Part shown: one piece after another, positions 8,989-17,014 of the stretch
Layout of the letters: every line of letters begins with the position of its first letter
How positions within the stretch are numbered: position 1 is the first letter of the stretch
Source: Halorhabdus rudnickae
GTDB lineage: Archaea > Halobacteriota > Halobacteria > Halobacteriales > Haloarculaceae
Length of the DNA: 64,000 nucleotides
Assembly: GCF_900880625.1 (NCBI RefSeq)
Contig: NZ_CAAHFB010000001.1
Location: forward strand, 1,178,001-1,242,000
Direction of reading: 5' to 3'
The notes under the pieces: generated by a model
The model's database searches: none
What the model was told of the DNA's origin: nothing
What the model saw: only the letters and a program-made list of their open reading frames with translations
Made by a program: the position numbers and the translations under genes

Positions 8989-10091
8989 CCGGTGATCGTG
9001 TGGAGACGTTCCATTGACTCTGGGAACCCTTTTATCTCGTACTCATCGGTCCAAAAGGTGTAGACCCCGTGTGATTGGAGATGCTGTAGAAACTGGGCAT
9101 ACTCCTCTGACGGTTCGCTGGTTAGAACCAAGCACTTCGTCAGCTCTTTTTGCTTTCGCTTAGGGATACTATGAACTTCGAAGTAGCTGTACTCTTCTAA
9201 CTGTCCCAGTGCTTTTCGAATCTGATCTTCTTGATTGCCGTCGTGAATGGACTTCGCTTCTGCGAGGACGATATGTGTATTGTCGGATGCCAATATATCA
9301 CTGTATTTCGTCTCTCCAGTCTCAAATCCAGCATTCAGAAGCTCGTCTTCGAAGGTATCGAGCGAGTGTTCGTGCTCCATCCACCCGCTCATCGTTTCGT
9401 CGATCGATGATTCGTAGGTCACCGTCGACGTAGTGCTGCTGTCGGGTTCGAGATCGCGATCTCGCTTTCGAGAGCGTATCTTTGAGGTTCGCTCTGAATC
9501 TCTGTCCGCCTGTGTTGAGCTTTCGTCCGTATCGTGCTTTTCGGGAGCTACACCCTGAATTCGTTCGAGCAGCAGTGGGAAGAGCTTCTCTGGTTGGCTG
9601 ATGTTCGTCGGCGAACCCTGGGCTGGGATTCGATAGTTCGCCCTCTCATCCATTTCGCCGAAGGAAATCTTGCTTTGGTCAAGCCCCTTGATGTCCTCAA
9701 CCATCTCTTCCTTCGATTTCTGTTTGACCGGGGTGTCTCTAATCTCAGTCGTGTCTCCGAACCAGTGGATCTCAGAGAAGTGTACAAGATAGGGGTACTC
9801 TCCGTTGTAGTGTACTTCCTCCCACCAGGCTGGTTCGTCTTTCGTACTCTTAGCACCGACTTTACCCAATCCTATAACGCCTTTCCCGACGTCACGAACC
9901 TGACTCGGTGGGACATCCAGAAGCCTAGACGCAGAGGCATGGAAGAGAAAAATCTCACCTTCTTCGATCTCTTCCCACGCTTCCTTCTTGTCTGGTCGGA
10001 AACCCCAATATTCCGTGTGGTATGTTGTCACCCAATGTTCAATCGGACCAGTGAGTTTCCTGAACCCGCCGTGGAGAACACGCTCGTCCAT
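8985..10091 (-). CDS. EVE/PUA-like region fused to a PD-(D/E)XK nuclease domain
   Basis: 368 residues in two parts. Residues 1-180 resemble an EVE/PUA-type base-reader fold (GEIFLFHAS, GKGVIGLGKV, YPYLVHFSEIHWF, YRIPAQGSPTNIS). A charged linker of about 185-235 follows. Residues 236-368 look like a restriction-endonuclease fold with D265 in TKYSDIL, then E278-A-K280 in VLAEAKS, and the helix QIRKALGQLEEY at 290-301. EVE domains bind modified bases and are often fused to nucleases, so a modification-dependent restriction enzyme is my inference. The domain calls are by eye. GC content is lower than in core genes. Confidence 0.65.
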   Translation of the reverse strand: MDERVLHGGFRKLTGPIEHWVTTYHTEYWGFRPDKKEAWEEIEEGEIFLFHASASRLLDVPPSQVRDVGKGVIGLGKVGAKSTKDEPAWWEEVHYNGEYPYLVHFSEIHWFGDTTEIRDTPVKQKSKEEMVEDIKGLDQSKISFGEMDERANYRIPAQGSPTNISQPEKLFPLLLERIQGVAPEKHDTDESSTQADRDSERTSKIRSRKRDRDLEPDSSTTSTVTYESSIDETMSGWMEHEHSLDTFEDELLNAGFETGETKYSDILASDNTHIVLAEAKSIHDGNQEDQIRKALGQLEEYSYFEVHSIPKRKQKELTKCLVLTSEPSEEYAQFLQHLQSHGVYTFWTDEYEIKGFPESMERLHTITG

Positions 10092-10187
10092 CGCTTGTCA
10101 TTATATCTCAGATTCACTTAATATCCCTGATGAAAGGGGCCTATAGGCGATCAATCGATATGGTCCATACGAGGTTGAGACTTTCAA

Positions 10188-10787
10188 TCAATTGAACGCC
10201 ACGTCCTCAAACTCTCGATTCACCACTTCGGCTGTCGGCGCGTTCGGGTACGGCTCCACCGCCGAGAACGACGACCACCCACCAACTTCCATTACCACAC
10301 GCGGATTCATCCGCTCGCGGACCAGCAAGGTCTGGGCATAGTAGCGCCGGAGATCGTGACTCGACACCTTCTGCCAGTCGGAGTCGCCGGTCTCTTCTGC
10401 GACGTGTTCAGCGGTCGCCTTGACCCGGCGCTGCACAGAGCGCTCGCTCAGGTCGACGATCGGTTCGTCGCGATCGATGTTCTCAACGTTGGCGTAACGA
10501 AGTAGCTCACTCTCAACCTGCTCGGGAAGGTAGGCGTCGCGAGGCTTCCCACCGCTTCCTTCGGTGTCCTTCCCCTTGGGAACGCGAAGCCGGGCGTGAC
10601 CATCGACGTGTTTGATGTGCTCCGGGTGGATCTGTGGGATCTCGAAGGAGCGGAGTCCGACTTCACCGCCGAGCTGGATAATTAGGGAGTCTCGGTAGCT
10701 CCCTGCGCCCTGCTTGAGGGTCTTGTACTCCTCCGGCGTGAGCCAGCAGCGATACGAGTGGTGGTTCTCGTTGCGCTCGATTCGCAT
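10188..10787 (-). CDS. tyrosine recombinase / integrase of haloarchaeal (phiH1-like) type
   Basis: 199 residues. Catalytic residues are R46 (GEVGLRSFEI), probably K72 in the beta-hairpin PKGKD, H144 and R147 (SSHDLRR), W171 at the second His/Trp position, and nucleophile Y180 (AVEPYPNAPT). The protein is nearly all catalytic domain; the N-terminal SAM-like core-binding domain is absent or very short, as in many small haloarchaeal integrases. It lies 4.9 kb from tRNA-Thr, not next to it. It may excise or integrate the surrounding island, or be a leftover. Confidence 0.85.
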   Translation of the reverse strand: MRIERNENHHSYRCWLTPEEYKTLKQGAGSYRDSLIIQLGGEVGLRSFEIPQIHPEHIKHVDGHARLRVPKGKDTEGSGGKPRDAYLPEQVESELLRYANVENIDRDEPIVDLSERSVQRRVKATAEHVAEETGDSDWQKVSSHDLRRYYAQTLLVRERMNPRVVMEVGGWSSFSAVEPYPNAPTAEVVNREFEDVAFN

Positions 10788-11037
10788 GGATAGTTCTCAA
10801 TGACAAGTCCGACATCATAAACCACCGTTTGGCCCGAACTGGGGCTCTTCAGACTCCAATAGCGGGCTTCCGTGTCGTAGTTCTTGGTCAACTACGAGAT
10901 ATAAATATCACTCGTCCCAGGATGCGTCGGATCATCACCACTATCTCCGAGCCTTAAACGAGATTTATGTAAATTAGTGGTTCAGTCGATCCAGTCAAAT
11001 GCAATCTTTTTCAATTAGCCGGAATATTGTGTAGGAA
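10788..11037. other. intergenic region between integrase and STAND gene
   Basis: 250 bases of mixed composition, becoming AT-rich toward the STAND gene. It contains the divergent promoters; TATAAATATC near 10910 and TTTATGTAAATT near 10964 are candidate TATA elements. No gene or att repeat recognised. Confidence 0.35.
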
Positions 11038-13806
11038 ATGATTGAGACAGCTATTGCGGCGGGCATCGCGGCCAATGTCCTATATGAGGTGGGAAAGAAG
11101 TCTCAACAAGAACTCAGAGAATTAGTTAATGGTGAGATATTTTCCACCCCGATGTTTGCACTTCAAGAAAAATTCGAAGAGTCGCTAGAAGAAGCCCTAA
11201 AAGACGAGCTGTCGGAAATCGACAAAATTCAGGATACCGATATTGAGGACCACTGGGAGGGAATTATCGAGAACATAAACTCAATTGATCCAGTATTTCT
11301 GAATAAAGAAGATGCAATAGAGAACATAGCGGCTAGCGTGGTCACCGGGTTAGGGTTCAGCAATGAGGAAGATAATATTGTTCGAGGTAAAATAGAGATA
11401 GCAGTCGTACGAGCATATCGGGAAGCAGTAACGGGCTTCTTGCAACGAGTGGAGGAAGAAGAATTGAGTACTGAATTTCAGAATAGAGCAAACCTTCGTA
11501 TTACTGAAGGAGTCAGTAAAATTGAAAAGAATCTACGGAGAGTTGAAACCAGGATAATTCAGCAAAATGATTCAAGAATCAAAAACGAGGGCTTCGTTAG
11601 ATTTGACCCCCTATATTTCAGAAGAAAAGAACCAGATCAGCCACAGATAGCTTGGCGGCGGGGCTTCAACCATTTTGAAATAGAAGCGGGTTACGCTATC
11701 AAGCGGGAACGTCCTTTGGAGGAAGAGAGTGAGCGTATAGATGTCACTGAAGATATTATCCAGCAGCTTGAAAATGATGAGGAGGTTGTAGTCTTAGGAG
11801 AACCAGGTTCAGGAAAAAGTACAATATGTAAACAAGTAGCAAATGAGTGGCACGAAAATAACCCAGGAAGTGTATTTTACCGTCAAAGTGATTCAGTAGT
11901 CCCCTTTAGGAACCCAGGAACACTAATAGAGGCCATCAATGCGACAGATGAGGATGTCCTAGTTGTTGTAGAGGATGCAGTGCATGAGGATGCGGCTATA
12001 TTATTCGAATTGGTTAGCGAGTTTCAGCACGACTCAAATGTTTCTTTCTTATTTGATGCTCGTGTTAGCCAATGGAATAGTTCAGAGGATGCTTTTGGAG
12101 GACCAGAAATTGCGAATCTTAAGTCCAACGTGCAGCCAGTTCGCGTACCTGAGTTGGATGTACGCGAATGCAGTCGAATTATCGAACATTTTGAGGATCT
12201 AACGGATGAAGAGATAGAGCGCTCAGCGGAGAGTTTGTATAAAGAGGTCAATGGTGGAGATTACGGTGATCTGCTTCTGCTGGCATACAAATTGACAGGT
12301 CCTGTAAGCACAAGTGGACAATATTCTGGAGAGATATCTGCATTTGAGTATGACGTCCACCAGTCATTTAACGATATCGGCCAAGCAGATGAATTGGAGG
12401 ATGTCCCTAAATTATTGAGACATAAAGTCGGAATTCTAGTCAATCTACTCAATGCGTCACGGCTACCTGTATCGAAAGGATTCATCCACTCAATCGCAAC
12501 GGAACCAGAAGAGCATTGGAGTGTGGAATCTGTCTTGGACTATTTGGAGGGCTCCGTCATAAGGAGTAATCAGGACGGGGTGGGATACAGAACATTCCAC
12601 GAACGCTGGTCTACCTTGTATTTGTCTCGTGCATACGACGAACTCGATATACGAGCCGTGAATATATTTGAAGACTGTATTGAAGCACTCATTCTCCTCC
12701 CAGAAAACGATGATAAAATTAAATCAATTCAAGAGTGGTTATCTGGAGATCAACCTGCTTTATCAAATATGCATGTAGCGCCTCAACAGTTCGCAGAATA
12801 TCTCACAAGACAAATCGGAAGAGTTGCAACTCGTAGCCCAGAATTATCTCCATTGTTTATTTCCTGTAATATATCCTTTTCTGAGACTGATTCCGTCGGA
12901 GCAGAGGTCAGCTGGGCCAGCAATATCGGTCTTTCTGCCGTTTACAACAGTAGATACAAGACAGCAGAGCAGGAACTGGAGAGAGGTATTGAGGTGTTAA
13001 CTGCCTCGGGAGATGAAAATGAGTGGACAATGCAGAGAAGAGCTGTCCTTCTTGAAAACCTGGGCATTGCTAAAAGGAAGCAAGGGAAACTACGAAAGAG
13101 CTGGGATTGTCATAAGCAGAGTCTGTCAATTTCCGAAGAATTAGATAATACGATTGGGATTGCAGAAAGTCTCAATAATTTAGGTTCAATAGAGGTGACT
13201 CGTGGGATATGGGACAATGCGAGGTTTTCGCTCCAAGAGAGTCTAAAGTTAAAAAGGAGGGAAGGATATCAAAGTGGTATACCATCTACTTTAGATAATC
13301 TTGGTATAGTTGAAAGGCATGAGGGGAATATAGAGAAGTCCAAGGAACTCCATAAGGAGGCACTCTCAATTGAAAAAGAGCTGGGCCGGGATCATGAAGT
13401 AGCTAAGACACTGGTGAATTTGGTGCTTGCGTTAATTGAGCAAGGAGATCTCAAGTCAGCTGAAAATAAGTGCAAAAAGGCACTAAATATATTTCAAGAA
13501 ATTGATGATGACCACGGAATTGCCCAATGCGTGGGCAACTTGGGACTTCTGAATCAAAGAAGGGATGATAATAGAGAGGCCATTAAGAAATTCCGAGAGT
13601 CCTTTGAGAAATTTATTGAATTAGGCTCAACTGATGAGGCAATTGACACAGCCAGAAATATCGCTTTGCTTTATGAGGAGCAAGATAACAGAGAGAAGAT
13701 TGTAGAATGGTGTGATAAAGGTGAGAAATTGGCCGAGTCTCTAGGCCAAAATCGACAAGGAGATATTTTTAGGAAGATTCGGGCTGGGGATTTTGAACGC
13801 AGATAG
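11038..13806 (+). CDS. STAND-type NTPase with C-terminal TPR repeats (candidate antiviral sensor)
   Basis: 922 residues. Residues 1-200 are all-helical and unassigned. The P-loop is G254-E-P-G-S-G-K-S261, preceded by a hydrophobic strand (EEVVVL). The Walker B-like strand is VLVVVED at 307-313. SFLFDARVSQW (about 340-350) looks like a sensor strand with Arg. A helical/winged-helix-like arm spans about 370-600. Roughly 630-910 is a run of TPR-like units (NLGIAKRKQGKLRKSWDCHKQSL, NLGSIEVTRGIWDNA, NLGIVERHEGNIEKS). This order of effector, STAND ATPase and repeat sensor matches antiviral STAND proteins. The gene is strongly AT-rich with codons such as ATA and AGA, a clear sign of transfer. Confidence 0.8.
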   Translation: MIETAIAAGIAANVLYEVGKKSQQELRELVNGEIFSTPMFALQEKFEESLEEALKDELSEIDKIQDTDIEDHWEGIIENINSIDPVFLNKEDAIENIAASVVTGLGFSNEEDNIVRGKIEIAVVRAYREAVTGFLQRVEEEELSTEFQNRANLRITEGVSKIEKNLRRVETRIIQQNDSRIKNEGFVRFDPLYFRRKEPDQPQIAWRRGFNHFEIEAGYAIKRERPLEEESERIDVTEDIIQQLENDEEVVVLGEPGSGKSTICKQVANEWHENNPGSVFYRQSDSVVPFRNPGTLIEAINATDEDVLVVVEDAVHEDAAILFELVSEFQHDSNVSFLFDARVSQWNSSEDAFGGPEIANLKSNVQPVRVPELDVRECSRIIEHFEDLTDEEIERSAESLYKEVNGGDYGDLLLLAYKLTGPVSTSGQYSGEISAFEYDVHQSFNDIGQADELEDVPKLLRHKVGILVNLLNASRLPVSKGFIHSIATEPEEHWSVESVLDYLEGSVIRSNQDGVGYRTFHERWSTLYLSRAYDELDIRAVNIFEDCIEALILLPENDDKIKSIQEWLSGDQPALSNMHVAPQQFAEYLTRQIGRVATRSPELSPLFISCNISFSETDSVGAEVSWASNIGLSAVYNSRYKTAEQELERGIEVLTASGDENEWTMQRRAVLLENLGIAKRKQGKLRKSWDCHKQSLSISEELDNTIGIAESLNNLGSIEVTRGIWDNARFSLQESLKLKRREGYQSGIPSTLDNLGIVERHEGNIEKSKELHKEALSIEKELGRDHEVAKTLVNLVLALIEQGDLKSAENKCKKALNIFQEIDDDHGIAQCVGNLGLLNQRRDDNREAIKKFRESFEKFIELGSTDEAIDTARNIALLYEEQDNREKIVEWCDKGEKLAESLGQNRQGDIFRKIRAGDFERR

Positions 13807-13997
13807 GTGTCTTCGTCGGGTAATGCAGATTTGATTTGATTTGCTCTTAGGTGTGTCCCTAAGGGGACTTCACCAAAACACAGACTACTCTCTCACAGGA
13901 CTCCCCGGGGGGTGTTGGTACAAATTTCCGCTCAGAAAGGTCGATTTCTACCGCAATTCCCGTTGTTTAGACAGCGTTGCCACTAATTTGTCGCATC

Positions 13998-15632
13998 TCA
14001 TCTTAAGTACCGCCATGCCTCCGTAGTGTAGGATTGTACCTCGGTCGCATCGACTGATTCGTAGCCAGCATCCGTTTCCTGCTTGTACCGAACCGTCGCC
14101 ATCCGAAATCGCTCTGCGGGCATATCCGCACCAGTCCACAGCTCGTATCCTTCTCGTAACAGTCGACGTACCTCATCAACTGCACCGAATTCTAACCGGA
14201 GCGGGCCACTATCACGGTCCTGAAGGTCAATATCGTGCTTGGCTGCCCAAGCGATGAACGCACTAGTCGTTTCGTCGAGCCCCTTCTCAGCTGCTTCCAT
14301 CGCCTTGGCTCCGGCTTCAGCTGCGCGTCTTGTGGCTTCCTTGGCTTCTCTCACGGCATCGTGTACGAGATCGGCGATATACTTCGATCGGAGCGAAACA
14401 CTGCCATATTCGTGTTCTACCAGTTCGGGGATTTGATCGAGAGCTCGCCGAACGCTACCTGGATGCCGGTCTGCTTCTTCCGCAATATCTTTCGGACTCA
14501 CTTCACCGCCATCAGTGACTAGAACCTCCAATGTATCCCAAGCGGTTGGTGAAATCCCATCGGCAAGGTGCTTGATGACGACTGATTCCTGCCGGTGCTT
14601 GATCTGAGTGAAATCAAGCTCGACGAGATTTCGTTCTCGATCAGATTCGGCAGGTTGGAAATATGCGTCCTCAACGTAGGTCCCCATTCCGGGCCGGACT
14701 GGGAGACCTGCTTCCGAGAGAACACTGAGAAGTGTCTCCTCGAGTTCTTCGTTGAGTGTGTCGATATCCGCTTTCGATGCCCCCAGTGGCTCATCCCAGA
14801 AGGATCGCTGATACGATACGCCAACTTTCGGATGAGCTACCGAACGGTCGGAGTCGAGGCTGACCGCTTCTCGTGCGTAGTAATGTTTGATCTCCTTCGG
14901 AAGACCATGGTCCGGGAATGCTTCCCGGACCTGCTTTGGTCCGAGAGTCGTTGTATGATAGTATCCAGGTTGGTCTCTCCCTCTCTCGTCACTATCGAAT
15001 TGAACCAGCTTACGACGGCCTGAGCGGTCATTCTCAAGCAGGTGGCCTAATTGGGCAAGCGGACCATCGCGAGCATGTACTGAACCACTATCCTCCTCAT
15101 GAACGCGGACATAGCGTTCCGCATCCAGAATCGTCGAAAACTCGTGCGCCCTGAGGAAGTAATGACGGCTGATTCCTACAGACTCATCAGCAGATTTGAT
15201 GAGACTCAGATACTCCGTGAATTCGATATTCGAGCCTTGAATATGGATGTTTACGCCCTCATCGACACTATCGGGAATCGAGATCTCTTGTCCGTTCTCG
15301 CTTTCCATCCCCTGCCAGCGTGGAGCAATATGGGCGTGGAATGAGCGTTCTGCGATCGGATCTTCCGCGCTTTGGACGTGCAGATCGAACTCCCGCATCG
15401 ATTCGAGCTGGAATTCAGTACCCGAAGGAAGGTGGCTCCCAGGGTGCGCGAGTCCTGAATCCCGAGATGAGAGTGAAACGTCCCACTTCTCTCCGCGGTA
15501 TTCGAACGATCCGCGCTGACTGCCGTCTCCTTCCTTGATTCGACTATCGATGGCGAAGAACGGCTCCATGCCGTACCGTGTGAAGAGATAGTGAGCAGCA
15601 AACTCGTGGGGTGCAGTCTCGATCAGTTGCAC
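13998..15632 (-). CDS. haloarchaeal mobile-element protein with winged-helix domain (DUF7845-like)
   Basis: 544 residues. It opens with LIETAPHEFAAHYLFTRYGMEPFFAID, a start I associate with DUF7845-type proteins of haloarchaeal integrated elements and plasmids. A winged-helix part is visible at about 370-435 (AWDTLEVLVTDGGEVSPKDIAEEADRHPGSVRRAL). An alanine/glutamate-rich helix follows (AKEATRRAAEAGAKAMEAAEKG), likely a coiled coil. DNA binding is inferred from the helix-turn-helix. It starts 85 bases from the 3' end of tRNA-Thr and marks the right edge of the island. Confidence 0.7.
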   Translation of the reverse strand: MQLIETAPHEFAAHYLFTRYGMEPFFAIDSRIKEGDGSQRGSFEYRGEKWDVSLSSRDSGLAHPGSHLPSGTEFQLESMREFDLHVQSAEDPIAERSFHAHIAPRWQGMESENGQEISIPDSVDEGVNIHIQGSNIEFTEYLSLIKSADESVGISRHYFLRAHEFSTILDAERYVRVHEEDSGSVHARDGPLAQLGHLLENDRSGRRKLVQFDSDERGRDQPGYYHTTTLGPKQVREAFPDHGLPKEIKHYYAREAVSLDSDRSVAHPKVGVSYQRSFWDEPLGASKADIDTLNEELEETLLSVLSEAGLPVRPGMGTYVEDAYFQPAESDRERNLVELDFTQIKHRQESVVIKHLADGISPTAWDTLEVLVTDGGEVSPKDIAEEADRHPGSVRRALDQIPELVEHEYGSVSLRSKYIADLVHDAVREAKEATRRAAEAGAKAMEAAEKGLDETTSAFIAWAAKHDIDLQDRDSGPLRLEFGAVDEVRRLLREGYELWTGADMPAERFRMATVRYKQETDAGYESVDATEVQSYTTEAWRYLR

Positions 15633-15716
15633 GCCAACTCACCCCCGGCGATTGTAGATGCGCGGAGACGCCCTCATGGGGGGTTGTCGTTCCGGCATGT
15701 AAACCGAAAAGGGAGA

Positions 15717-15790
15717 GCCGGTGGGGGGATTTGAACCCCCGGCCTAATCCTTACGAAGGATTCGCTCTAGCCAGTCTGAGCTACACCGGC
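15717..15790 (-). tRNA. tRNA-Thr (anticodon CGT)
   Basis: 74 bases. The acceptor stem pairs GCCGGTG at the 5' end with CACCGGC at the 3' end. The D-arm (TAGCTCAGACTGGCTAGAGC), the anticodon arm AATCC-TTCGTAA-GGATT with anticodon CGT, and the T-arm with loop GTTCAAATC are all intact. There is no intron and no encoded CCA. The 3' end faces the accessory island on its left, the usual orientation for integration at a tRNA gene. Confidence 0.95.
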
Positions 15791-15844
15791 GCGCATCGTA
15801 TAGTAGGCCCGATGACCGCAATAAGGGTTGCGAATCGAACTGCC

Positions 15845-16831
15845 TTACCGAGACAGACGCACGTCGAGAACGACGTTTAGCTCGTGGGGGGCGTACGACC
15901 GGACAGTCCGCTGTGTTTCGACGACAACGTCGTATTCGTCACCAGCGACCTCACGAATCGCCCGCTCGCCTGGACCGTACGGATCGTCCTCGTGCTGAAT
16001 GTCGTAGTAGTGGATCACGGCATCGTCGTTGGCAAGATTCACAGCTGTCTCCAAAAACTCATCAGCGCTGTGGGGGAGGTTCATCACGATCCGGTCGGCC
16101 CAGTCGGCGTACTCACCCGCCACCTCGCGGACATCACCCTCGATTCCCGTGACTCGTCCGGCGACATCGTTGCGGCGGGCATTCTCTCGGAGATACTCGA
16201 TCGCGTCGGGGTTGACGTCGACGCCGACGGTGGTGGCCCCACGCTTGGCGAACGGGATGACGAACGGGCCGACGCCGGCGAACATGTCGAAGGCGCGTTC
16301 TCCCTGACGGACCTGTTCGACGACGCGGTGGCGCTCGGTCGCCAGCCGCGGCGAGAAATAGACTGCCGCCAGGTCCAGCGCGAACTCACAACCGTGCTCT
16401 CGATGGACGGTCTCAGTCCCGTCGCCAGCGAGAACCCCCCACTCGCGAACGCGCTGTTGCCCTTTGACTTTCGAGGCGCGATTGACGACCGTCTCGACGG
16501 GCAGGTCGGAAGTCATGATCGACTCGGCAACCTCGCGTGCCCGTTCGGGGTCGTCCTCGTCAACGATGACGATTTCCCCGAGACGCTCGTAGCTCGGATC
16601 GAACTTGAGCAGATCAGCAGGCATCGTCTGAGTTTCACGGGCAGGAACCTCCCGGTGGACGATCTCGTATTCGGCCGGGACAGTGTCCGGGGCGATGACA
16701 GGGATGAACAGCGACCCGGATTCGACGGTGATTTCGTGGCCGGGATCGACGAGATCGGCGTCGGCGAGACGCTCACGGGCAGCCTCGCCATCCTCGCGAG
16801 GGACACGAACGCACGGGACGGGCATGGGCAC
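15845..16831 (-). CDS. trm5: tRNA (guanine37-N1)-methyltransferase, Trm5 type
   Basis: 328 residues, a class I SAM methyltransferase. The N-terminal part is the small Trm5 D1/D2 region (EREVPAR-like substrate part, FDPSYERLGEIVIVDEDD). The SAM-binding motif is DMFAGVGPFVIPFAKRGATTVGVDVNP. The catalytic NLPHSADEFL (NPPY-type) motif follows, and the C-terminus holds YDIQHEDD. It methylates G37 next to the anticodon to keep the reading frame. It lies 54 bases from tRNA-Thr on the same strand. Confidence 0.88.
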   Translation of the reverse strand: MPMPVPCVRVPREDGEAARERLADADLVDPGHEITVESGSLFIPVIAPDTVPAEYEIVHREVPARETQTMPADLLKFDPSYERLGEIVIVDEDDPERAREVAESIMTSDLPVETVVNRASKVKGQQRVREWGVLAGDGTETVHREHGCEFALDLAAVYFSPRLATERHRVVEQVRQGERAFDMFAGVGPFVIPFAKRGATTVGVDVNPDAIEYLRENARRNDVAGRVTGIEGDVREVAGEYADWADRIVMNLPHSADEFLETAVNLANDDAVIHYYDIQHEDDPYGPGERAIREVAGDEYDVVVETQRTVRSYAPHELNVVLDVRLSR

Positions 16832-16979
16832 GAGTGGGGACTAACTCGCGGTAAGCCTGACGTTTCGACGCTCGAAGAGGTGGGTTCCCGAGTCGGAATA
16901 GGGCGACACCGCAAAACCAGGACTCTTGAAAGGCGAAAAACGGGCATCGAATGTAGCAGTAACACGTCATTCCCAACAG

Positions 16980-16990
16980 ATTATTACTAT
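16980..16990 (+). promoter_or_regulatory. candidate TATA box of the HalX-domain gene
   Basis: An ATTATTACTAT element centred about 30 bases before the ATG at 17015, in otherwise GC-rich sequence. Confidence 0.4.
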
Positions 16991-17014
16991 TTGGCAGAGT
17001 ATATCAGACAAGGG

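Noticed and set aside
13807-13997. Possible att site or small gene after the STAND gene
   Set aside because: I compared it by eye with the tRNA-Thr 3' end and found no match; no coding frame is evident.
15884-17014. Upstream in-frame extension of the HalX gene across trm5
   Set aside because: The reverse strand encodes Trm5 with clear motifs; coding similarity on the plus strand begins at ATG 17015 after a TATA-like box.
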